Positions 27,127 through 34,934 of a stretch of 64,000 nt of DNA are shown piece after piece. Both the position numbers and the translations under genes were made by a program. How positions within the stretch are numbered: position 1 is the first letter of the stretch; each line of letters begins with the position of its first letter. The notes beneath the pieces are model-generated. The model saw nothing but the letters and a program-made list of their open reading frames with translations. It ran no database searches and was not told the DNA's origin. The stretch is from T3Sed10-241 sp036796255. GTDB lineage: Bacteria; Bacteroidota; Bacteroidia; Flavobacteriales_D; Cryomorphaceae. The stretch covers positions 22,487-86,486 of the forward strand of contig DAIRDH010000006.1 of NCBI GenBank assembly GCA_036796255.1. Reading direction: 5' to 3'.

Positions 27127-29154
27127 TCATACGGCCAAAGCTGTGCGTTCCTTAAGCGTGTGCCACTCTTCCATAAAATTACTGATGTCCACGCGACGAC
27201 CGAATAAGATGACTTCATCGCCATTGTGCATCAGGGTATCACCATCGAGATTGGAGAAGTAGTTGCCGTTGCGAACAATGCCGATCACGCGCACGCGGTT
27301 GTCGCCAAGGAGTGGAGCTTCGCAAAGGTGCTTCTCCGAAAAAGGACAAGTTCTGCCCAGCGTAAGCGATGCGGTGTGAACCTCTGAAAATGGAATGGCA
27401 TCCTGCTTGTAAACGTGGTAATTCGAGTGAAGGCCCTCGTAAGCCTCGTCGCGAAGGGACTTTATGTAGCGGTCAATATCCTCATTGCTTACGAGAAACT
27501 GGTTAAGCGTACGTGCAAACACCTCAATAGAGCTCTCAAATTTCTCGCTCACCACCTCGCTGGCACCTGCATGGAGCAACTCTTCGCTCTGGGCTATGCT
27601 CGAGCAACGCGCGATGATGTGTACAGTTTTGCAAATGAGCCGCATGTTGCTCACGATGCCCAGTGCTGATTCATGGTCGGAAATTGCAACCACCGCCACG
27701 CGGGCTTTGTACACATGCACCTGCTCGAGGATGTGGTCATTGCCCCCATCGCCGAAAATGATAGGCTCACCAGCTGCGCGGGCTTTTTGAACAGCATCGG
27801 CATTCATGTCAATGATTACGTATGGAACTTCGGCCTTGCGCGCCGTGCGTGCAGTGTTCTTGCCGTTGACTCCGTAGCCAATCACGATGAGGTGATTCTT
27901 CAAACGATCGAAGTAATCCGCCTCGTATTCAGGTTGCTCCGAGAGCTTATTTACTTCCAATTTGCCGAAAGGCGAAGCCATAAGCTTGCTTGCTATCTTG
28001 TCGGCAAAGCCAATGGTGAATGGCGTGGCGGCCATGGTAATGATGGATACGGCGAGGAAGTATTGGTACATTTCGCCATCGAGCAAGCCATTGGTCATAC
28101 CTACAGTTGCCAGAATGAATGCAAATTCACCTACCTGAAAGAGGGTGAATCCCACTACAAAACCAGTTTCCAGTGGATATCTCAGTGCCTTTGTACTCAC
28201 TACCAGTACAATAAACTTCAATAAGAAAATCCCCACTGCCATACCGAGTATGGGCAGCAGGTGCTCGACGAGGAAACTCAGATCGAAAAGCATCCCGATG
28301 GAAACAAAAAAGAAACTGGTGAAAATTTCCCGAAAGGGAATGATAAGCCCTGTGGCCTGATGGCTGTACTCGGACTCGCTGATGCACAAGCCTGCCATAA
28401 ACGCGCCGAGTGCCAGGGACAGCCCCATCATCGATGTGACGTATGCTACGGCAAAACAGATTACAATGACAGTAATGAGGAAGAGCTCACGGCTTCGGGT
28501 GCGGGCTATTTCATGCAGTAAGCGCGGCACAAAATACCGCGCAAGGAAGTATACCATCAGGATCACAAGGGCAAACTTTACCACCAGTATCACAAGATCG
28601 AGCAAAACGTTGTCTCCATTTCCGGCGAGGATGGGTGTGAGGAGCATCATGGGCACAACGATGATATCCTGAAAGATAAGTATGCCCAGCGCAATGCGGC
28701 CATGGGGCGTTTTCATCTGCCCTTTTTCCTGTATCATTTTGAGCACGATGGCGGTGCTGCTCAAGGCAAAGAGGAATCCCATAAACACGGCCGCATTGGC
28801 ATCAATACCAAGCAACATGCCGATACCCGTGGTGGCTATGATGGTAAGCCCCACCTGAAGTGTACCCCCCAGCAGTACGATTTTTTTGATGTTCATCAGG
28901 CTCTTGATGCTGAACTCCAGACCGATGATGAACAATAGCAGAATCACACCGATCTCACTGAGTATGGCTATCTCATCACCTGCCCGTGCCAAGCCTATAG
29001 CGTGCGGGCCAAAAATCATTCCTGTAGCAAGAAATCCCAGAATAGCGGGTAGGTTGATGCGCTGAAAAAGATAGATTACCAGGATGGAAAGCCCCAGAAT
29101 CACAACAATCTGATTGAGAAAAGGAATCTGGACTTCGCTGGCCAATAAAATCAT
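27127..29154 (-). CDS. CPA2-family cation:proton antiporter with RCK domains
   Basis: 675 residues, inner membrane. About 12 hydrophobic segments cover residues 8-385 (GLSILVIYLFQRINLPAILGFLATG, GMLLGIDANAAV), typical of Kef/CPA2 exchangers. Residues about 415-540 are a TrkA-N/RCK domain (HLIVIGYGVNGKNTARTA is the GxGxxG dinucleotide site), and the C-terminal about 90 residues are a TrkA-C domain (RTCPFSEKHLCEAPL ... HNGDEVILFGRR). It probably exchanges K+ or Na+ for protons under control of NAD(H) or another ligand. Promoter element TATTTTTG at 29183-29190. Confidence 0.93.
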   Translation of the reverse strand: MILLASEVQIPFLNQIVVILGLSILVIYLFQRINLPAILGFLATGMIFGPHAIGLARAGDEIAILSEIGVILLLFIIGLEFSIKSLMNIKKIVLLGGTLQVGLTIIATTGIGMLLGIDANAAVFMGFLFALSSTAIVLKMIQEKGQMKTPHGRIALGILIFQDIIVVPMMLLTPILAGNGDNVLLDLVILVVKFALVILMVYFLARYFVPRLLHEIARTRSRELFLITVIVICFAVAYVTSMMGLSLALGAFMAGLCISESEYSHQATGLIIPFREIFTSFFFVSIGMLFDLSFLVEHLLPILGMAVGIFLLKFIVLVVSTKALRYPLETGFVVGFTLFQVGEFAFILATVGMTNGLLDGEMYQYFLAVSIITMAATPFTIGFADKIASKLMASPFGKLEVNKLSEQPEYEADYFDRLKNHLIVIGYGVNGKNTARTARKAEVPYVIIDMNADAVQKARAAGEPIIFGDGGNDHILEQVHVYKARVAVVAISDHESALGIVSNMRLICKTVHIIARCSSIAQSEELLHAGASEVVSEKFESSIEVFARTLNQFLVSNEDIDRYIKSLRDEAYEGLHSNYHVYKQDAIPFSEVHTASLTLGRTCPFSEKHLCEAPLLGDNRVRVIGIVRNGNYFSNLDGDTLMHNGDEVILFGRRVDISNFMEEWHTLKERTALAV

Positions 29155-29182
29155 AGGGGATGGTCGTATTTTGGAACTCTTG

Positions 29183-29190
29183 CAAAAATA
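29183..29190 (-). promoter_or_regulatory. -7 promoter element of the antiporter gene
   Basis: On the minus strand TATTTTTG, 28 bases before the ATG at 29154. No TTG at the expected distance. Confidence 0.45.
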
Positions 29191-29271
29191 GCAGAATTCA
29201 GCTAGCAGGGTCTGTCTACTTCTAGAATAAATGGTTCAAATACAAACCTTGTAGTGAATGCTGAGCCGAAG

Positions 29272-30087
29272 CTAATTTTGCCCACGGGATGCTTCGGGAT
29301 TTGGCTCTTTCTGAGCCTTCATCTTTTCCTTGTCCTCTGACTCGAGGTGCGGCCATATTTGCGAATTGTGGTTGTTGATGTACAACACATGCACATTTTG
29401 GTCATGATGGCGCTTGTGGTACTTACGGACCTCTTTCAACAACTTCCGCGATGGCCTTATCATAAACTCGTTGAAGAAAATTACCGCATAGTAATCTGCT
29501 TCGGGAAGCTGCGCAAGTGAAACCGAATTACCATCGAGGGTCCAGAGATGGGGCAGAAAAAAAGAAAGGCTATCATCCACTACATCCTTCAATGCAGAGA
29601 TTGGGCGGGGCGGAAACCCATCAAAAGCACCTTCGACATTCCAGCTCATGGGAATGGGCGGGTCTAAATAGCAGTTGACCAGTTTAAATATCGCTTTTCC
29701 ATCAGCGGTAAAATACCGCACCTGCACCGGTTGCAGGTTGTCCTTGGCAGTACGTGCTATTCTCTTCAACGATAAGCTGTCACTATGGCTCAATGCTTTC
29801 TCGGTTTGTGAAACACTGTCTTTTACAGCGTTCCAACGCGCTACAATAGACCGATAATAGGAAGCAGTATCCAGCACAAAAGCCTGATCTAAGGGTATGT
29901 TTTTTCGTTCAAAATCCTTGATTAGTTTTTCATCAGACTGCCACTTTGGTTTGGTTTTGACACCCAGGAGGGTGCGGTATGCAACACTGCAGCCAGCCAT
30001 TGCAAAGACAAATGCAACTAAGAGAGTGATTGGCAGCATTCGCAAAAAAGCAGACTTGAAGCGACCTTTAATATCACCCATTGCCAT
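29272..30087 (-). CDS. Lipoprotein of unknown function
   Basis: 271 residues. Basic N-terminus, hydrophobic core and a lipobox (FAMAGC, Cys at about 33). The mature part is charged and without repeats; short hydrophobic strands such as YYAVIFFNEFMIR and HVLYINNHN suggest a thioredoxin-like or alpha/beta fold, but I see no CxxC. I do not recognise the family. The second Met (30081) is an equally good start. It stands alone between the antiporter and the met operon. Confidence 0.65.
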   Translation of the reverse strand: MAMGDIKGRFKSAFLRMLPITLLVAFVFAMAGCSVAYRTLLGVKTKPKWQSDEKLIKDFERKNIPLDQAFVLDTASYYRSIVARWNAVKDSVSQTEKALSHSDSLSLKRIARTAKDNLQPVQVRYFTADGKAIFKLVNCYLDPPIPMSWNVEGAFDGFPPRPISALKDVVDDSLSFFLPHLWTLDGNSVSLAQLPEADYYAVIFFNEFMIRPSRKLLKEVRKYHKRHHDQNVHVLYINNHNSQIWPHLESEDKEKMKAQKEPNPEASRGQN

Positions 30088-30260
30088 CCAATTGAATAAT
30101 TTCTGATTTCAAGAACGTGCAAGATAGGTCAAAACCACCGAAATGAAGATATTGGATTTGGTGAGATTTTCTCTGCCCGGTTCAGTTCATTACCAAACTT
30201 GGTAAACGAAAATTATCGTGAATTATCTATTTTTCAGCATACCCAGGTTTGAGCTATATT

Positions 30261-31208
30261 CTACGAAAGCACAGCCTGATGTGCTTTTCGCAAATTGAGT
30301 AAATCGCCCACCATGGCCGAGGCAGTGGCATGCCCACCTGCCCCAGGCCCCTGCAAAGTGATCACTCCTGAATGAAGGCCTGTGATGGCTACGGCATTCA
30401 ATTCATTCTCCACGAAATACAATGGATCTGATGAATCTATGGCCAAAGGTTTGATGGTGATGTCGTACTTGTCGTCCTTGGCGAGAATTTCCACCACGAG
30501 TTTGTAGCGCAGGCCTTTGGCATTGGCAGCCGCAATATCTTCTCTAAGCATAGACCTTATTCCTTCGTAAGTCACACTGCCGAGGTTTGGGGTTTTGCCT
30601 TTAAGGGTTCGCGCAATGATGAGCGCTTTGTAATAGCTGTCGTGTCCATCGATGTCGCTGGAGGGATCGCTTTCCGCGAAGCCGAGCTTTTGTGCTTGCG
30701 CCAGGGCGGTTTCGAAAGCCAGGTTTTTTTGGTGCATTTGCGAAAGGATGTAATTGCAGGTGCCATTGAGAATGCCGCGAATGCTTAATATAGGCTCTCC
30801 GGCCAAATGCTCCCGCAAGGTGCGCAATATGGGAATGGCTCCACCCACTGCAGCTTCGTAAAGCAAGGTGGCATTGTGCTCCTCAGCGATGGGGTGCAAC
30901 TCGGCCATGCGGCTGGCGATCATTTTCTTGCTGGCTGAAATGAATGGCTTGCCTTGCGCAAGGGTGAGCTTTGCCAGTTCAAATGCAGCATTTGCATCAT
31001 CGATCGCTTCTAGAACTATATCTACCTCGGGATTTTTTACAAGCGCTTTGGCATTGATCACAATCAATCCAGTTGGCAATCCTTTTCTGGGTTTGTGAAC
31101 ATCTTTCACCGCCACGCCCACTATTTCATATGGTGTCAATTTGGAAATCTGGGCATAAAGGGCCCTGCCCACGGTGCCATATCCGATGATGGCTACTTTC
31201 TTAGTCAT
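30261..31208 (-). CDS. hom: Homoserine dehydrogenase, short form without ACT domain
   Basis: 315 residues. AIIGYGTVGRAL is the NAD(P)-binding motif; ILNGTCNYILSQM and GFAESDPSSDIDGHDSYYKALIIA are the substrate-binding and catalytic regions of homoserine dehydrogenase (reduction of aspartate semialdehyde to homoserine). GAGAGG-type loop near the end (GPGAGGHATASAM) is also typical. The usual C-terminal ACT domain for threonine feedback, and any aspartokinase fusion, are absent. Third gene of the metY-metX-hom operon: its ATG overlaps the metX stop by 8 bases. It supplies homoserine to MetX. Confidence 0.94.
   Translation of the reverse strand: MTKKVAIIGYGTVGRALYAQISKLTPYEIVGVAVKDVHKPRKGLPTGLIVINAKALVKNPEVDIVLEAIDDANAAFELAKLTLAQGKPFISASKKMIASRMAELHPIAEEHNATLLYEAAVGGAIPILRTLREHLAGEPILSIRGILNGTCNYILSQMHQKNLAFETALAQAQKLGFAESDPSSDIDGHDSYYKALIIARTLKGKTPNLGSVTYEGIRSMLREDIAAANAKGLRYKLVVEILAKDDKYDITIKPLAIDSSDPLYFVENELNAVAITGLHSGVITLQGPGAGGHATASAMVGDLLNLRKAHQAVLS
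30266..30287 (-). terminator. Hairpin at the end of hom, possible weak terminator
   Basis: On the minus strand AAAGCACA, loop TCAGGC, TGTGCTTT, overlapping the final codons. The stem is perfect (8 bp) but no U-tract follows, so it may only stabilise the 3' end. Confidence 0.3.
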
Positions 31209-32250
31209 TGTTCAATTTTTGATAATTCAAATGATGGGTTGAGATAAAATCAGTCAGTAAGCGGCTTATCTGCCCTGTTTCAATAAGAAATCCATCGTGG
31301 CCCTCAAGGGCTTCGATTGCTTGGTATGCACCAATGCGCACACCTTTCGCGATGCGCTGCTGCTCGACAGGTGGAAAGAGAATGTCATTTTCAATGCCAA
31401 TGGCCAGCACCTGTGCTTCTATCCGCGAGAGCGCTTGCTCCACACCACCCCTGCCACGCCCGAGGTCATGGCTGTCCATGGCATTGCTCAGGGTGTAGTA
31501 GCTGTAGGCATTGAAACGGCGCACAAGTTTATCGCCCTGGTATTGCTGGTAACTGGCCGCCCGCCTGCGAAAAGCGCTGTCGCCTTGCTGGGGCGATTGC
31601 TTCACCGCATAGGTGTTGTAATGCCGGTATGAGAGCAAGGCAATGGCCCTTGCAGCGCGCAAACCGGCGCTGCCTGCATCGGGACGCGGCTCGCCCCAAC
31701 TGGCATCAGCTTCGATGGCCATGCGTTGAGATTCATTGAAAGCCACCCCCCAGGGCGAATGTACAGCGTTGGTGGCCACTACTGCCACCTGGCCAAACCG
31801 ATTGGGTTCTTGCACGGCCCATTCCAAAGCCTGCTGCCCTCCCATGCTTCCGCCAATGATTAGCCCCACTTGGCCAATGCCCAAATGTGCAGCCAAAAGC
31901 TGATGCGCAGCCACCATGTCGCGGATGGTGATGTCAGGGAAGTCGCGGAAATAGGGCTTGCCGGTGTCGGGATTCAGGCTCAATGGGCCGGTGCTGCCGT
32001 AGCAGGAGCCGAGTACATTGGCGCAAATGATGCACCAATCATCCGGGTTGAAAAGCTGCTCCTGACCAAATAAGCCTGGCCACCAGTCAAAGACATCCGT
32101 ATTGGCCGTAAGCGCATGGCACACCCACACCACATTGCTGCCGTCGGGCGATGGCTTGCCCCACTGCCGGTAAGCGATGGCGGGCGACTTGAGTCGCCCG
32201 CCCCGCTCCAGCTTCAGTATTCCATCGTACGTGAAAGTATCTGGTTTCAT
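31201..32250 (-). CDS. metX: Homoserine O-acetyltransferase
   Basis: 349 residues, alpha/beta-hydrolase fold, transfers acetyl from acetyl-CoA to homoserine. The nucleophile Ser135 sits in GGSMGGQQALEWA; CHALTAN, DWWPGLFG and NVLGSCYGSTGP are the classical MetX blocks; GHDGFLIE near the end carries the catalytic His. Second gene of the operon, 2 bases after metY and overlapping hom, so tightly coupled. Confidence 0.96.
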   Translation of the reverse strand: MKPDTFTYDGILKLERGGRLKSPAIAYRQWGKPSPDGSNVVWVCHALTANTDVFDWWPGLFGQEQLFNPDDWCIICANVLGSCYGSTGPLSLNPDTGKPYFRDFPDITIRDMVAAHQLLAAHLGIGQVGLIIGGSMGGQQALEWAVQEPNRFGQVAVVATNAVHSPWGVAFNESQRMAIEADASWGEPRPDAGSAGLRAARAIALLSYRHYNTYAVKQSPQQGDSAFRRRAASYQQYQGDKLVRRFNAYSYYTLSNAMDSHDLGRGRGGVEQALSRIEAQVLAIGIENDILFPPVEQQRIAKGVRIGAYQAIEALEGHDGFLIETGQISRLLTDFISTHHLNYQKLNND

Positions 32251-32252
32251 AC

Positions 32253-33590
32253 TTAGTTTAACACAGGTTTTGGAACCTTGGTTGTAACAAATGCCTGGGT
32301 AAAGTCAGCCTTGATGTCTTCGATGTGCTCAATGCCCACCGACACGCGCAGCCATCCCGGCAGTACGCCTGCTTTGCGCTGCTCCTCTTCGTTCAATTGC
32401 TCATGCGTGGTGGTAGCAGGGTGAATGATCAGGGTTTTGGCATCGCCTACATTGGCGAGGTGGCTCACAAGCTTAAGGTTGTCTACCACAGCGTCAGCGC
32501 GCTCTTTGCTGCCGCGCACCTTGAAGCTCAGCACACCGCCAAAACCGTTGCGGAGATACTTGCTTGCGAGGTCGTGGTACTTGCCCGACGCCAGTCCGGG
32601 GTAGTTCACTGCTTCCACTTCATCGTGTTGCTCCAGCCACTTGGCCAGTTCGAGGGCATTGTCGACTGTGCGTTGCACACGAAGACTTAAAGTCTCCAAG
32701 CCTTGCAGCAAAAGGAAGCTGTTAAAGGGGCTTTGTGCAGGCCCGAAATCGCGGAGGCCTTCCACCCTTGCGCGTATCCCGAAGGCCACATTGGGCAGCC
32801 CGAGTGGATTGCCTTCACCAAAGACTTCCCAAAACTTGAGCCCGTGGTAGCCTTCGCTAGGCTCGGTAAATACAGGGAACTTGCCATTGCCCCAGTTAAA
32901 ATTACCGCCATCAACAATCACACCTCCGATGGAAGTACCATGGCCACCGATCCATTTGGTAGCCGATGCCACCACCACATTGGCGCCGTAGTCAATAGGC
33001 CGCACGAGGAAACCTCCGGCGCCAAAAGTATTGTCGACCACCAGCGGAATGCCATAGCGCTCAGCCAATTTGGCGAAAGCCTCAAAATCAGGAATATTGT
33101 AGCCGGGATTGCCCACGCTCTCGAGGTATAGCGCTTTGGTGTTTTCACCGATCAAGCGCTCGAACGAATCCACATCATCCACATCTGCAAAACGCACATC
33201 GATGCCGAGGCGCTTAAAGCTCACCTTAAACTGGTTGTAGGTACCTCCGTAAATGGATGAAGAGCTCACGATGCTGTCGCCGGCTGCCGCCAAATTATTG
33301 ATCGCCAGGAACTGCGCCGACTGACCTGAGGCCGTGGCAAGCGCGTTGGTGCCACCTTCGAGTGCCGCAATACGCTTTTCGAAAACATCGTTGGTGGGGT
33401 TCATGATGCGGGTGTAGATGTTGCCAAACTCTTTCAGTCCAAAAAGCTTGGCTGCGTGCTCGCTGTTGTTGAAAACGTAGGAGGTGGTTTGATAAATCGG
33501 AACTGCTCTGGAATTGGTATCAGCGCTTACTTCCTGTCCTGCATGCAATTGCAGGGTTTCGAAACGGTAATTTGATCCTTGTGTACTCAT
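32253..33590 (-). CDS. metY: O-acetylhomoserine sulfhydrylase
   Basis: 445 residues, PLP enzyme making homocysteine (or methionine/cysteine) from O-acetylhomoserine and sulfide. FETLQLHAGQ at the start, GNIYTRIMNPTNDVFEKRIAALEGG, VDNTFGAGG and the PLP-Lys in SATKWIGGHGTSIGG identify this long-form Cys/Met metabolism enzyme; the length (about 430-445) is that of MetY rather than MetB/MetC (about 380-400). First structural gene of the operon. Transcription from 33834-33865 must pass an attenuator terminator (33656-33689), 66 bases before the ATG. Confidence 0.96.
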   Translation of the reverse strand: MSTQGSNYRFETLQLHAGQEVSADTNSRAVPIYQTTSYVFNNSEHAAKLFGLKEFGNIYTRIMNPTNDVFEKRIAALEGGTNALATASGQSAQFLAINNLAAAGDSIVSSSSIYGGTYNQFKVSFKRLGIDVRFADVDDVDSFERLIGENTKALYLESVGNPGYNIPDFEAFAKLAERYGIPLVVDNTFGAGGFLVRPIDYGANVVVASATKWIGGHGTSIGGVIVDGGNFNWGNGKFPVFTEPSEGYHGLKFWEVFGEGNPLGLPNVAFGIRARVEGLRDFGPAQSPFNSFLLLQGLETLSLRVQRTVDNALELAKWLEQHDEVEAVNYPGLASGKYHDLASKYLRNGFGGVLSFKVRGSKERADAVVDNLKLVSHLANVGDAKTLIIHPATTTHEQLNEEEQRKAGVLPGWLRVSVGIEHIEDIKADFTQAFVTTKVPKPVLN

Positions 33591-33655
33591 GACTGTTTGT
33601 TTGTGATTTGAAAATTTGGGTTTAGAAAAATGCTTGGAAAAAAAAGTTTAAACGC

Positions 33656-33689
33656 AAAAAGCCGCCCGATGCTTTGGTGCTTCGGCGGG
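33656..33689 (-). terminator. Attenuator terminator in the met leader
   Basis: On the minus strand: CCGCC, then GAAGC opposite GC and T with a bulge, loop ACCAAA, GGCGG, followed by CTTTTTG. The stem is GC-rich and the T-run is 33660-33656. It lies between the leader peptide (stop 33733) and metY (start 33590), so it is a premature terminator within the leader RNA. Confidence 0.85.
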
Positions 33690-33739
33690 AGTGGCGTTCT
33701 TGAAGTTTTAAATCAGGAGATATCGCGGGGCCTTAGCAC
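33677..33739 (-). promoter_or_regulatory. Predicted antiterminator of the met leader
   Basis: GTGCTAAGGC (33739-33730; last Cys codon, stop codon and three bases beyond) can pair with GCCGAAGCAC (33686-33677; 5' arm of the terminator): five pairs, a 2x2 mismatch, three pairs. The two structures are mutually exclusive. This is inference from base pairing, not computed folding. Confidence 0.5.
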
Positions 33740-33774
33740 ATGCAGCAGCACATACACATCATGCAACAACACAT
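33733..33774 (-). CDS. Met/Cys leader peptide of the methionine operon
   Basis: A 13-residue frame, MCCCMMCMCCCMC, with ATG at 33774-33772 and TAA at 33735-33733: eight Cys and five Met codons and nothing else. It starts about 55 bases after the predicted transcription start and is followed 43 bases later by a terminator. It is best explained as an attenuation leader peptide: ribosome stalling for lack of charged tRNA-Cys or tRNA-Met would expose the antiterminator segment and let RNA polymerase read into metY-metX-hom. Both Cys (TGT, TGC) codons are used. The design is like the trp/his leaders of enterobacteria. The gene itself is certain as a pattern; the mechanism is inferred. Confidence 0.85.
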   Translation of the reverse strand: MCCCMMCMCCCMC

Positions 33775-33833
33775 GAAGGCTTGAGAGGGGGCGATATTTG
33801 AGAAGGTGGTATTCACCGTTTTTGTCGTGGCTA

Positions 33834-33865
33834 CAAATGTAGGGTTCAATATTTCAGAAAAGCAA
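33834..33865 (-). promoter_or_regulatory. Promoter of the met leader and operon
   Basis: On the minus strand TTG (33865-33863), 21 bases, TACATTTG (33841-33834). Transcription should start at about 33827. The TTG is the last sequence before the assembly gap, so the upstream region is unknown. Confidence 0.7.
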
Positions 33866-33965
33866 NNNNNNNNNNNNNNNNNNNNNNNNNNNNNNNNNNN
33901 NNNNNNNNNNNNNNNNNNNNNNNNNNNNNNNNNNNNNNNNNNNNNNNNNNNNNNNNNNNNNNNNN
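33866..33965. other. Assembly gap of 100 N
   Basis: Exactly 100 N, the usual placeholder for a join of unknown length. It separates the met promoter from the end of the NlpE/META lipoprotein gene. The true distance and any gene in between are unknown. Confidence 0.99.
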
Positions 33966-34768
33966 TACTCCTCCACTGGAACAAACCTTGCCAAAGGTGC
34001 CATTCTGGCTTTGTTGAGGGTGAGTAAGGTATCGCTCACGTTGTAGTTATCGACGCGTTCAAGTGCGGCCCTGAATTCATCGGTGCCCGTCATGTCGGGA
34101 CAGGCCATGAGCGTACCGGTCATTTGGCCGAAGCTGATGCGGCCTCCCTCCTTCAGTTCATAACTGCCCATCATGTTGTTGCAGCCGTCATTGCCAGCCA
34201 TCCTTCCATCTACCGGGCTGAAGGAAATGAAGGCCTTCTTACCGCCCTCTTTAGCCTCGACCGGTTTGCCCATAAATTCGGAGAGTTCCCACTTCTTGCT
34301 TTCCAGCAGCATATTGCTATGGTTCTTATTGAGTTTGTACATTTCTTCCAGCTCACCCATAATGCGCTTGCCCTCCGCATCGAGATGAAACAATACATTT
34401 TCGCCCACCTGATAGGATTGTGAAGTCCCCGATTCTGAAATCAAAGTCACACCCGAACCCTGCTCGTTCCATTCAAAAACGCCCTCATCTACCACTGCCT
34501 CGTCTGAATTGCCGAGGTAAGTCATGGTTCTTCTATAGCGCCCATCCGGATAAAGGGTCACCACAGTTTCAATACCATCACAATCTGCACAGGGCGTAGT
34601 GCCTTTGTAGGTGCCTGCCCAGTCGAGCGAGGTTTTGCTGTTATCGGCTGGCGTGGCCACCACGGCCTCGCTTTCAATGGCTTCTTGCTTTTCCGCGGTA
34701 TTTTCCCCGCAGGCGGTTGAAAAAAATACTGCTGCCGCAAAAATGAATAGAGATCGTTTTGAAGTCAT
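33966..34768 (-). CDS. NlpE-N/META-domain lipoprotein (3' end at assembly gap)
   Basis: About 267 residues visible from ATG 34768 (the frame is open to 34822, but the lipoprotein signal MTSKRSLFIFAAAVFFSTAC begins here). Residues about 45-135 match an NlpE N-terminal domain (WAGTYKGTTPCADCDGI, with its CxxC). Residues about 155-267 are a META domain, a fold found in heat-shock protein HslJ (KAFISFSPVDGRMAGNDGCNNMMGSY). Both are linked with envelope or metal stress. The last codons before the gap are GTG GAG GAG TAN: META domains usually stop about here and TAN could be a stop codon, so little or nothing may be missing. A possible promoter with TATATTCG lies at 34795-34802. Confidence 0.85.
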
Positions 34769-34934
34769 GGTTACCCTTGTTTTGGTTTCGGATTCGAATA
34801 TAGCAGCATTGGAGGAAAACAATGTCTACAGCAGTATTTTTTTTTGCATCATATGGACTTGAAGGGTTTTGTCACTTTGATGAATTTCACGTTAAGTTCA
34901 CGCCCAATTAACACACATACATCACCTTCGAGGC

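Noticed and set aside
33591..33830. Possible SAM or other riboswitch before metY
   Set aside because: The leader is fully accounted for by a peptide and an attenuator terminator; no S-box-like conserved core was seen.
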